Source: Nephrocerus scutellatus (taxonomy: Eukaryota; Arthropoda; Insecta; Diptera; Pipunculidae). Taken from it: a stretch of 64,000 nt of DNA. This document shows, piece by piece, positions 9,298-18,948 of this stretch (the first letter of the stretch is position 1; each line of letters starts with the position of its first letter). The stretch covers positions 56,838,432 through 56,902,431 of the forward strand of contig OX352761.1 of assembly GCA_947095585.1 (NCBI GenBank). Reading direction: 5' to 3'. The notes beneath the pieces are model-generated. The model was not told the origin of the DNA. It saw nothing but the letters and a program-made list of their open reading frames with translations, and searched no databases. The position numbers and the translations under genes were made by a program.

Positions 9298-9954
9298 TAG
9301 GTTTAGAGTTAAGCAAAACTATTATTGAGCAGTAGTCTCTTTTCAGTTACTCGCGTGCATAGCACATCAAAATATCTGTAGAGTGACCAAATCGTAAAAG
9401 TAGTGCATAGCACGTAATCAAATAAATAAAAGATTTTTAATTTTACCCTGGAAAGAATTAAATTATAATAATCATTTAATCATCATCATTTAATAATCAT
9501 AAATAAAGTAATCATTTATATTTTAACTAATTAGTAAATTGAATATTTAATTTTACTCCGGAAGTGGAAAAACTATAATTTTTTTTTCACCCATGCAATT
9601 ACAATTCAATGCTTATCCTAGGAATTACAATTATATGATATTTAATGTTGATAATGCATTTAATGCTGCTGTTGTCCACTGCTGTTTTCCATATAATAAA
9701 ACTGCTGATGCTGCGTTTGTATTCGCTGGGGTGATGAACCGTTGGTATGCGGCAACAGGTTAATGTTTGTTAGTGGGCGATGGGGGAACAGGTAGCTGAC
9801 GTAAGTTGCGCGAGCCAACTCTATAACTTTCGCATGGTCAGCGGCTGGCTGATACTTTTATTGTTTTTCGCATTATCAGCGGCTGGCTGATACTTTTATT
9901 GTTTTTCGCATGATCAGTAGCTGGCTGATGCTATTCTGTTAGGTTTAGAGTTAA

Positions 9955-10231
9955 TAATAAAAATAATATTCGGCGCGACAGACCACTGCGGTCCAAGGCC
10001 TAGCTTATCGCGACCATTTGTGTTGCGCATGTATATATTTGGACCTACAATTTAAGGCCGGATCCGAACGAATTGAGAAGCTTTCCGTGACAAGTTATTA
10101 CTCTCGGAACGTTTGTCACCAATTTGCGAGAGGTGGGATAACGTGAAAAATACTTTTGGTGTTACTGGGATTCGAACCACGAACGCCTTGCTCAGTAGCA
10201 ATGTTCATTTCCACTGAGCCACGGCGCCCAC
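9955..10231 (-). mobile_element. tRNA-derived SINE, copy 2 (by duplication)
   Basis: Same SINE in the second 934-bp unit, with the same 15-bp flanks at 9940-9954 and 10232-10246. It arose by the tandem duplication and not by a separate insertion. A few substitutions distinguish it (for example GGGATAACG). Confidence 0.9.
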
Positions 10232-10542
10232 TAGGTTTAGAGTTAAGCAAAACTATTATTGAGCAGTAGTCTCTTTTCAGTTACTCGCGTGCATAGCACA
10301 TCAAAATATTTGTAGAGTGACCAAATCGTAAAAGTCGTGCATAGCACGTAATCAAATAAATAAAAGATTTTTAATTTTACCCTGTAAAGAACTAAATTAT
10401 AATAATCATTTAATCATCATCATTTAATAATCATAAATAAAGTAATCATTTTTATTTTAACTAATTAGTAAATTGAGTTTTTAATTTTACTCCGGAAGTG
10501 GAAAAACTATAATTTTTATAAGATTAGAATCCTTGTTCATTT

Positions 10543-11049
10543 TAGCTGCATTTTATTGGCACAGAAATACGAATGGGATTTAGCCTTCCCATATCATGTA
10601 TTACTGATGAATATTATTTTTTTTATATAATATTATATATAACTCTTATTACACTACCACTACTAGTTTGAATATACATCAGAAATTTTGAAAATATTTG
10701 CTCCGACACAGCGTAAGAGTGAGGCTAAGACAAACAATACTTTGCCACTTCAATTAAATTTAAATAATAAATAATAAATAGTCCAGTCTCTCAATTAAAA
10801 AAATGTTCTTAAAAATATTTTCTTCATTTTTCCCTTTTTAAAATTTAAATCTTTAAAATTCCCACGAAATACGAAAAGAAGAAAAATTAAAGACCTTAAC
10901 ACTGAACGGGCAAAGTGACACTTCAAATCTACACTGGTGGAGAGTTTTCTAACTAAAAGCAGAATAGAATTATATCATTCCTATAAAACGTAGCTTTTAT
11001 TAGGAAAGCTATATCCTAAATCTACTCCTGTGCCAATAAAATGCAGCTA
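10543..11049. mobile_element. MITE-like element with terminal inverted repeats
   Basis: 10543-10564 and 11028-11049 are perfect 22-bp inverted copies (core GCTGCATTTTATTGGCACAG), and similarity continues imperfectly for about 25 bases inward. TA borders both ends, suggesting a TA target as in Tc1/mariner-type elements. The 507-bp interior is AT-rich with no reading frame. Non-autonomous DNA element by structure; superfamily not proven. Confidence 0.7.
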
Positions 11050-11207
11050 TATTTGTAAGTATTATTCTATTCAGTGACCCAGTGTGTAAAAAGGGAAGTG
11101 TTAAATTTTTTTGTGTTTTCAGTTCTACTTTTTTGTAGGTAAACATTTCCATAATGGTAAAAATTGACATTCGAACAGTTGACATGAGTACCTTGGTTGC
11201 GCCAACA

Positions 11208-11316
11208 TGACAGCCGTTCTAAAAAGAGAGTTTGCAGCCAAAACTTGAAATTTATGTGATGTTCCATCCCTTTTTTTAATAATCTAGATTTGGGTGTTCT
11301 AATAGCACACAAAAAT
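11208..11316. repeat. Dispersed ~110-bp repeat, second copy
   Basis: Counterpart of 5417-5528. ATGTGATGTTCCAT inside it (about 11253-11266) is found inverted near 11522-11535, so a larger inverted-repeat element may span 11250-11540. The rest of 11317-11635 is AT-rich with nothing recognisable. Confidence 0.55.
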
Positions 11317-11639
11317 ATTTGATCCGGTTTTGTAGTTTGTAGTTAAAACAATTTAAGATTTTTAGCTGTCATTTATAATAATAAAAAAGTGTCCATCTTC
11401 TACGTATTAGTGAATTTGAAGCGATTTCTGAAATTTGTTCTAGATCAAACAATCTCCTGATTTGAACACAAAACCTTGATCAGCAGCCATTTTTTTGATT
11501 AATATCAAACTATTTGGGTGAATGGAACATCACATTAAACATAAAGGTCCTTTTACAATCCAATACCTATTTGTTGAGATTTACTTATTCAAACTAACTG
11601 AAAATAAAATTTGATCTCGAAGAGTTCCCTTATTATATT

Positions 11640-12564
11640 GTAACGAAGTACCTTCGTTACAAACCCTACGGCTAAGCATTGTCCGTCCCATCACCCAAAA
11701 ATACGAATTTGCCAACGGCATGTGGTGTTGCCGGCTGCTGCTTTTGAACAGCGAACACACAACACCACATGTGTAGCTGCCGCCAGTAACAAGTGACCGT
11801 ATATAAGTCAAATATAATTTCGACTACACAGCGAACACACAACACCACATGTGTAACTGCTGCCAGTCACTATTGATCATATATGAGGCAAATATAATCA
11901 ATTAATTTTCGGTGGATAAAATTCCCAACAAGTCCCACAAAAAAGTTAGGTTCGGCAATTTTCATATGAAAAATTGTCGAACTCCCTATGAGTTTGACGG
12001 TCAGATTCCGTTGGAATTAGACAGAGTGCGAGTATTCTTTAGGAATACCACACTAATTTTTGGAGGCGTTCTTATCAGAACGCCAAATTAAATAAATAAT
12101 ACAGACTGGGCGACCGTCGGTAAACTTGCGCACAATTTTGGGAGTGTTCTTCTCCGAACACTCCAGTATACATTTCACCAGACCAGACGACCGTCTCTAA
12201 ACCGCGTCACTACCTACCCTTCTCCCCCTCTCCCAGCTTCTGCAGGTAACCCTGCAGCATTCCGTCCTCTCGCCCCGTGCGCTGTTGACGTCTTGTCGAA
12301 TAGACCTACAGCACCCTTTGTCCCGCGCTTATCGAGCCTTTTGCGCTAGGCCGTCACATACCGACCGCGACGGTCCCTTAGTATATCTATAGTAGTTTGT
12401 AAGTTATCAAGTATAGTAGAGATTACAAACATTGTTAAGTATAATAAGCATCAAGAAGAAAAATAAAGGAATAAAAACCAGAAATTTAATTTGTAACACG
12501 TGACTTATTTATTTGAACCCTGGGAAGCCGCTGAGTCATACCTCAGCTGGGAAAACACGTTACA
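11640..12564 (+). repeat. 5' LTR of TE-2 (925 bp)
   Basis: Starts TGTAACGAAG and ends ACACGTTACA. The first 23 bases form a perfect 10-bp stem with a 3-base loop (11640-11662). A segment of about 75 bases holding ACACAACACCACATGTGTA and a TATA-like box is repeated (TATATAAG at 11801-11808, CATATATGAGG near 11878). AATAAAGG near 12463 is a likely polyadenylation signal. It contains one copy of the 53-bp unit that is amplified in the 3' LTR. Confidence 0.9.
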
Positions 12565-12568
12565 AATT

Positions 12569-12586
12569 TGGCGCCCGAGCAGGGAC
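12569..12586 (+). other. Primer binding site, tRNA-Lys type (TE-2)
   Basis: TGGCGCCCGAGCAGGGAC, four bases after the LTR end. Identical to the TE-1 site, one base from the complement of the 3' end of tRNA-Lys(UUU). Confidence 0.82.
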
Positions 12587-12631
12587 GTTTGTCCACATTT
12601 CACCCGACCGATTACCGAATAAAAATTTACC

Positions 12632-13873
12632 ATGGCGGAAGATCCACCAATTGGTATATACCAAATGAAGAAGGACGAGCTAATTGTGGAATTGAATCGA
12701 CGAGGCTTGGACGGTACTGGTACAATGGACGAACTGCGGAAGAAGCTGTCCCAGGAAATCAAGAAAAATAAATCTTGCCCTGATCTCCGTCAAAAGGAGA
12801 GTGGGACATCCGAAGTCTTCCAACCAGATCCAGCAACCTGTCACCATTTGCAAATACCGTCGGTTGCATACCAACCACAGACGCTCAACACAAATCCGGA
12901 AAGAAAACCTGAACAGACAACCGCCGCCGTTACTTCACACACCAGCCACGCGTCTTTCGAACCACCCACCGTCATCACCGCACCTCCTCTACCCACGAAT
13001 GCAGATGTGATGGACAAGGTGCGGAAGTGGAACGTCCGGTATGACGGCAACAGCAACCCACTAGAATTCCTCGAACGGATTGAAGAATTGGCCGATTGCT
13101 ATCATCTACCTCTTGATAGAATCGTCAAAACGCTGCCCGAATTACTTAAGTCAACCGCGCTGGCCTGGTATCGGAACAACCGAGAACACATTTATACATG
13201 CAACGAGTTTAGTCGGGAGTTGCGACAGTTTTTCCTTCCCCGACGATATAACACTCAGTTATTAGACCGCATCCGCAATCGTACGCAGATGGCGCGCGAA
13301 AGAGGAAAGGAGTATATAACTGCCATCCAAACCCTGATGAGGTGGCAAGATTCTCTTAGCTCAGAAGAGAGGTTAGACCGGATTTACGATAATCTCCGAC
13401 CGGAATACCGGTACTATATTAAACGAGGAGAATTCGTTACTCTCAACGAGTTAACCGCTCTGGTAGAGGATTTTGAATGTCTACAGAATGAGGCACCAGT
13501 ATCCCGCCCAACCGGTCCACCGAATCGACCATTTTTGCCACCACACCGAAGTGCTATGCCACCCACGCGAAACAATACAACATTACACCATCCCACAACA
13601 CAGACGACCCGCCGAATGACAGGAGAAAGCAATTCCGTGTCAGGGACGGCACAACCGCCGGTCCGACCGCTCCAGCCTACACCAACATATAACCGTGGAA
13701 ACTGTTGTTGGTCGTGTGGACAACCAGGGCATACCCGATACACCTGCCAGAACCGCCGAGTGTTTTGCTCACGATGCGGCACCGAAGGCATCCAGAGCCG
13801 ACACTGTACCTGCCAGGCGGGAAACGCCAACGGAACGTCCGAAACCCTGAGACAATCGACGTTCCACCATTAA
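12632..13873 (+). CDS. gag: TE-2 Gag (capsid-nucleocapsid), intact, 413 aa
   Basis: Structural protein that forms the cytoplasmic particle and packages element RNA. The ATG at 12632 is the first after the primer site and sits in ACCATGG context. Residues about 12-43 look like a SAP motif (KKDELIVELNRRGLDGTGT, then MDELRKKL). Residues about 125-290 are a Gypsy capsid (RKWNVRYDGNSNPLEFLERI, TALAWYRNN, FLPRRYN). A Pro/Thr-rich linker leads to two Cys knuckles: residues 359-372 (CWSCGQPGHTRYTC, complete CCHC) and 379-392 (CSRCGTEGIQSRHC, Ile replacing His). TE-1 also has Ile there, so this looks like a family trait. The 3' end overlaps pol by a -1 shift at 13819. Confidence 0.92.
   Translation: MAEDPPIGIYQMKKDELIVELNRRGLDGTGTMDELRKKLSQEIKKNKSCPDLRQKESGTSEVFQPDPATCHHLQIPSVAYQPQTLNTNPERKPEQTTAAVTSHTSHASFEPPTVITAPPLPTNADVMDKVRKWNVRYDGNSNPLEFLERIEELADCYHLPLDRIVKTLPELLKSTALAWYRNNREHIYTCNEFSRELRQFFLPRRYNTQLLDRIRNRTQMARERGKEYITAIQTLMRWQDSLSSEERLDRIYDNLRPEYRYYIKRGEFVTLNELTALVEDFECLQNEAPVSRPTGPPNRPFLPPHRSAMPPTRNNTTLHHPTTQTTRRMTGESNSVSGTAQPPVRPLQPTPTYNRGNCCWSCGQPGHTRYTCQNRRVFCSRCGTEGIQSRHCTCQAGNANGTSETLRQSTFHH
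13819..13865 (+). promoter_or_regulatory. Programmed -1 frameshift signal between gag and pol
   Basis: GGGAAAC at 13819-13825 is read G GGA AAC in the gag frame, exactly the X XXY YYZ slippery pattern. After a 6-base spacer, GGAACGTC (13832-13839) and GACGTTCC (13858-13865) form a perfect 8-bp stem with an 18-base loop. Slipping one base back enters the pol frame (13705 frame, mod 3 one less than gag), which is open from before this point through the protease. Slippery site, frame, spacer and stem all agree. Confidence 0.85.
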
Positions 13874-16839
13874 CCGCCAGTCTCAGCCATTATTCCTTGC
13901 CGGTCCGATTAGGCCAACACGCCTTTGAGGCAGTCATCGATACTGGTGCCGGCCGATCGTGCATTGGGGATGAACTGCAAAGCCTCTGCCAGAACCAAAA
14001 CATACCCGCCCGACCAATTAACCTGATACTATCATTGGCCGATAAATCAACAATAGTCGCTCGCCAGGCCTACTCCTTGCCACTAAGCTGGGGAAAATGT
14101 AACTTCACGCAGGAGTTCGCCTACGTACCAAATCTCAGTGATAAGTGTCTAATTGGTACAGACTTTTTGGCTCAGAACGGCTTCACGATTAATCATGGAG
14201 ACAGAGTAATTACCGCCAAATCCGATCCGCCGCTCCCTCTCCGAGTACTGCAGACAGAGACTCAGTGCCTCGAAAGATTTCTTGCCCAGGAACTTCCCAA
14301 GTTCGAAGCTATGAAAGGGGTGACCCCCATGGCGGAGCATGTCATACGTCTCAAACACTCCAGACCGTTTAAACAGAGGTATATGCCTCGAAACCCAGCA
14401 ATGCAGGCCGTAATCGATAAAGAGATAAATCAACTGCTAGCTGAGGATAAGATCGAGCCCTCCATTAGCCCATACAGCTCACCCATTGTCCTGGTAAAGA
14501 AAAAGCAAAGGACCTGGAGACTATGCGTGGACTTCCGCCAGCTTAATGAGGTGTCAATTAAAGATGCATACCCGCTACCGCAAATAAATCATATCCTAGA
14601 TAAGTTGAGAGCGGCTAGATACATATCTACTATTGACCTAAAACAAGGCTACTGACAAATACCTATGCATCCAGCCAGTCGACAGTACACTGCCTTTACC
14701 GTCCCGGGGCGTGGCTTATTTCAGTGGAAGGTAATGCCATTTGGGCTCCACTCAGCACCCGCGACGTTTCAACGCCTCCTAGATCGTATCATAAGTCCTG
14801 AACTAGAGCCATTTGCGTTTGCGTATCTGGACGATATCATAGTTATAGGAACTACCTTCTCCGAGCATATGAAGGCCCTCACGGAAGTATTTCGCCGACT
14901 AGAGGTAGCCAAGTTGAAAATTAATCCTGATAAATGTGAGTTTGGTCGATCAGAGATGAGGTACCTCGGGCATATGGTAAGCCAAGATGGTATCCACACC
15001 GACCCCAGCAAAGTGGCGGCCATAAAATTGCTACTAGCACCTCAGAATGTCAAAGAACTCCGCCGAGTACTGGGAATCGCATCTTGGTATAGACGATTTG
15101 TGCCAAATTTTTCGACAGTAGCCGCTCCTCTCACTCAATTGCTAAAGAAAAAGCAGAAATGGCAGTCGAACGAAGGCCAGGAAAGGGCGTTTGAAACATT
15201 GAAGACTAAATTGACCGAAGCACCGATTCTTGCTTGCCCGGACTTCACGAAAACTTTCTTGCTCCAAACCGATGCCAGTGCCGATGGACTAGGGGCCGTT
15301 CTGTCCCAGTCAATAGACAACCAGGAACATGTCATCGCCTATGCCAGCCGTACTCTCAATGACGCCGAGAAAAACTATTCGGTCACCGAGCGAGAGTGTT
15401 TGGCAGTCGTCTGGGGCATCAGAAAGATGCGACCCTATTTAGAAGGGTACCGGTTCGTTGTGCACACTGACCACCGCTCGCTGAAGTGGCTGCACACCCT
15501 AGAAAACCCGTCCGGCCGACTCGCCCGGTGGGCCATCGAGTTACAACAGTACGACTTCGAGATCCGCTACCGAAAAGGGTCTTTGAATACCGTAGCCGAC
15601 GTACTGTCTCGACATCCGACCACGATTCCCCCAGTGCGGATCATCTTGCCCATTACTGCCACCTGCCCATGGTATGGAGCAAGGACCACAATGGTAAAGG
15701 AACGGCCAAAAGAAAACCCCGACTACCAGGTATGGAATGGAACATTACACCGACATATATATAATCCAACATATCAAACCGAACCCGCCGCAACTGCATG
15801 GAAGATATGCGTCCCAAAACCGCTTCGCTGGCAAGTGATGCAAGACTATCATGCAAACGTCACATCCGGTCACTTAGGCGTCGCCAAAACAATCGCCAGA
15901 ATAGCGCAGAATTATTATTGGCCTGGACTTTTTCGAGACGTGGCTCGTTTTGTACGACGCTGTTCGACATGCATCCAATACAAGGTCCCATCCAGCAAAC
16001 CAGCCGGCAAAATGCACATGACTACCACCGAACAGCCCTGGGAAGTAGTATGCTCGGATTTCATTGGACCACTGCCCCGTTCCACCAGAGGAAATACCGT
16101 GATATTGGTGTTCCATGATAAGTTCACCAAGTGGACCGAGTTTCTGGCCCTGCGCGATGCGACTACGCCTGCACTGATTAAAGGTTTCAAGGAAAGAATC
16201 TTAAGTCGATATGGGTGCCCGAAAACCTTAATTACTGATAATGGCACCCAGTATAGAAGTAAGCAGTTCCAAGCACTGCTGCAGGAACTACACATAGACC
16301 AAAGATTTACTCCTCCCTACACCCCCCAGGCAAACCCCACCGAGCGGGTTAATCGGGTCATCAAAACTATGGTCGCTCAGTTTGTCCAGAAGGATCACCG
16401 CCGATGGGATGAGTATCTCCCCGAGTTCATGTTGGCCATAAACACCAGTCAGCATGAAACCACCGGTTATACCGCCGCCTATCTAAATTACGGCAGGGAA
16501 CTTCGCCTCCCGACTACTCCAACCATCGAACTAAATAAACCGCCAGACACCACCGAGAGAATCACCGCCCTGCAGGATATCTTAGCCCTAGTACGTATCA
16601 ATATAGCCAAAGCATTCGGAAAGCAAAAGCGGTATTATGACCTGCGACGTCGGACCTGGTCACCCAAAATAGGAGAATCAGTATACATCCGCCACAGGCC
16701 ACTCTCATCCGCCGCAAACCAATTCTCGGCGAAATTAGCTCCCCGTTTTGTAGGACCATACCAAGTCACCAAGAAACTCTCCCCAGTCGTCTATAACGTC
16801 CAAGGGCCAGCAAAAGAAGTAATAACTGCTCATATAAAG

Positions 16840-17841
16840 GACCTTAGAAAAACCGGAAATTCAGCTGATGACGACATCGCCGAAGTTATGGGTATAAATA
16901 ACTCTGGCAATCAACCGATATCACCAGTCGAAAACGAAATGTCGGAACAGACAGTCGCATTCACCGCACCGCTACCGCAGCCAAGCACTCGTCGTCGTAC
17001 GCGCCCGGCCAAAATACCGACCTCCCCGCAAAAGACCGCCGCCGGAATACTCAGGGCAGCCCAGTTCCGACGACCACCACCCCCGGCCAACCGGCCCCTC
17101 AATGCAGCCGAGGTCGCAACCATCTGCCGGGTGATTCATCGGCAAAGGGGGGAGGACCCTAATCAACTGGTTCCGAATCCACTACAACCACAAGAAGACG
17201 AACCCCAGCCGACCAGTTTTCCAAAAAACATAGTGGCCATCACCACGGCCCGATCGACCGCCGCAACCAGTAACTCCGCTCCAGAAACCGCTCCCGAAAC
17301 TACCGCCAAAGCCAAGAGCTCCGCCGCCAGAAAGAGGACTGTCGCTACCACCAAGTCCAGTAGCTCCGCTCCAGATACCGCTCACGAAACGTACCCCAAA
17401 CCAAGTACCGCCGTAACCGTCAACAGGGACACAACAACCGTCGCTAAGACCACCAGCGGACCTAGGGTCGCGCACACACCCCGAGGTGCCCCCATTACAA
17501 CTCCGCCGAATCACGAAGGGACACCAGCCTCCAGTCCATCGCCACTCCAGCAAGCCGGAAAAGGGTCTCCCAGCCACAGGCCGAGTCCTACAGCCGTGAC
17601 CATAAGCTCCGTCCTCCCCTTGCCACACTTAGGTACACAACAGCAACCCCTGGACCTGGGAGATGCATTTTTCGGCCTCACCATCCCCGAAACCGGAAGG
17701 AGAAATTTCCGCAGAGTCGGGCCGTATGGGTTCATCTATGGTCGAAGACTAGGGAACGGCATCATCCACCTCAAGGGAGTCACCCGATCCGTCATAGTAA
17801 AAGACGGAGCATTATACGCCGCAGGGCAAAACCACGATTAA
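16840..17841 (+). other. Long C-terminal extension of TE-2 pol
   Basis: Downstream of the GPY/F-type module the frame continues for about 330 codons. It is rich in Ala, Thr, Pro and Ser (repeats such as SSSAPDTAHETYPK), but ends in a less biased segment of about 55 residues with PLDLGDAFFGLTIPETG, RVGPYGFIYGRRLGNG and HLKGVTRSVIVKDGALY. No chromodomain or envelope features (no signal peptide, no membrane segment) are visible. TE-1 keeps a different low-complexity tail at the same place. Function unknown. Confidence 0.65.
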
Positions 17842-18396
17842 ATTTATTATATTAAAGTAAGATATTATTGAAAATTATTTTCTTTTATGGTTTGTTATTT
17901 TTTAGTTTACTCCTGTTCATTAACAATTATCAAAAAAAAAAAAAATTAATTATCAACAAAAAAAAACATAAAACTAAATGAATTATAAAAAAAAAAAAAA
18001 AGAGAGAAAAAAAAACATGAATTAAAGAAACGAATTGAATTATAAAATTGTTTAATTTAAGAGGATAGAAAAAAAAAGGTAGAAAACGAAAAGATGGACG
18101 CTATCCGACCAGGTCCACACTACCTAGAACTAAGATCCTAATATTAAGGAAATAGTTGTAAATTTAATTTTAAGACCAGAGGATAGGAAAAAAAAAGAGA
18201 GAAAAGCGAAAAGATGGACACTATCCGCCCAGAAGTCCACACTACCTAGAAATAAGATCCTAATGTTAACAAAATAATTATAAGTTTAATTTTAAGAACC
18301 GGATAGAAAAAAAAAGGGAAAAACAAAAGATGGACACTCTATCCGTCCGCCGTCCACACAAATTAGCAATAAGACGAATTGTATTAGTATTAGTTT
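17842..18396 (+). other. TE-2 3' untranslated region with A-runs and a ~119-bp repeat
   Basis: No reading frame. 17930-18020 holds several A-runs. 18045-18360 holds about 2.6 copies of a unit with GGATAGAAAAAAAAAG, AAAAGATGGACACTATCCG and CCACACTACCTAGAA; GGATAG recurs at 18063, 18181 and 18301. Each unit contains GGATAG and CTATCC, which could pair into a small hairpin around the purine run. A role in RNA packaging or second-strand priming is possible but unproven. Confidence 0.7.
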
Positions 18397-18514
18397 ATAT
18401 AGGGTGTTTTTTTGGGAGGTTTGTTTTTCCGATAGATGTCGTTTTATTTTATGACAGTTGTTTTGACAGCTCAAAGTGGCATTTCTACTCAGTATTGTTT
18501 GGCAAATCATTATG

Positions 18515-18549
<35 letters not shown>

Positions 18550-18875
18550 ACACGTCACGTTATATCTAACGGGTGTTTTTTTAAGAGGTTGCCGATTTTT
18601 TTTTTGAATAAAACACGTATAAAATTATGAAATGACCAAAATTATTTTTTATTTGGTAGATAATTTTTTGGCATTTAACATTTAAACACAATTTCTGGCA
18701 TATGGCTACCACGACTATTTTTCACAAATGTCATTTTTTTTTTTTTTTTTTTTTTTCATAATGATTTGCCAAACAATACTGAGTAGAAATGCCACTTTGA
18801 GCTGTCAAAACAACTGTCATAAAATAAAACGACATCTATCGGAAAAACAAACCTCCCAAAAAAACACCCTATATT
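18397..18875. mobile_element. Inverted-repeat (MITE-like) element inside TE-2
   Basis: ATATAGGGTGTTTTTTTGGG at the left is mirrored at the right end, and the inverted arms extend about 118 bases (to about 18515, and from about 18758), each finishing at a run of A or T next to CATAATGATTTGCC. The outer ends are TA-bordered. The interior begins with ACGGGTGTTTTTTTAAGAGG, which resembles the outer terminus, so a second related element or its end may be nested. No transposase frame. It separates pol from the 3' LTR purine tract. Confidence 0.75.
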
Positions 18876-18918
18876 AGACTTAGTATTAGTTTATCCTGTC
18901 GCACCGTCAGCTCTGTCT

Positions 18919-18948
18919 CCCCCCCCCCCCCCCCAAGTAAGAGGGGAA
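18919..18948 (+). other. C-run and polypurine tract before TE-2 3' LTR
   Basis: An uninterrupted run of about 16 C at 18919-18934 is followed by AAGTAAGAGGGGAA and then the LTR start. The purine stretch AAGAGGGGAA-like at 18936-18948 is the likely plus-strand primer. The C-run is an unstable homopolymer and its length may be a sequencing estimate. Confidence 0.6.

Larger units (their letters stand above)
8654..10521. repeat. 934-bp unit in two tandem copies
   Basis: CACCCATGCAATTACAATTC begins at 8654 and again at 9588, and the copies match to about 9583 and 10517. Only a few substitutions separate them. Each copy includes three 38-bp repeats, one SINE on the minus strand with its target duplications, and an AT-rich end. 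The SINE was therefore present before the duplication. No coding frame. The unit could be an LTR or a plain segmental duplication; no terminal TG...CA was found. Confidence 0.9.
13819..17841 (+). pseudogene. pol: TE-2 pol (PR-RT-RH-IN plus C-terminal extension), one in-frame stop
   Basis: Polyprotein for reverse transcription and integration, entered by the -1 shift. Protease has VIDTGAGRS near 13940. RT runs about 14300-14900, with WRLCVDFRQLN, FGLHSAPATFQR and the catalytic FAYLDDIIV. RNase H (about 15250-15610) has TDASADGLGAVL and HTDHRSLKWL. Integrase has the HHCC finger (about 15850-15975), the D, D, E residues (DFIGP about 16057, TDNGTQY about 16235, TERVNRV about 16340) and a GPY/F-type module (PRFVGPYQV about 16745). 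TGA at 14653-14655 interrupts the conserved GYWQIP block where Trp is expected; the frame is otherwise open to 17841. About 330 residues follow integrase. Without readthrough only protease and an RT fragment would be made. Confidence 0.88.

Noticed and set aside
17182..17628. Minus-strand Gly/Arg/Trp-rich frames under pol
   Set aside because: Antisense shadows of the Ala/Pro/Thr-rich C-terminal extension of TE-2 pol.
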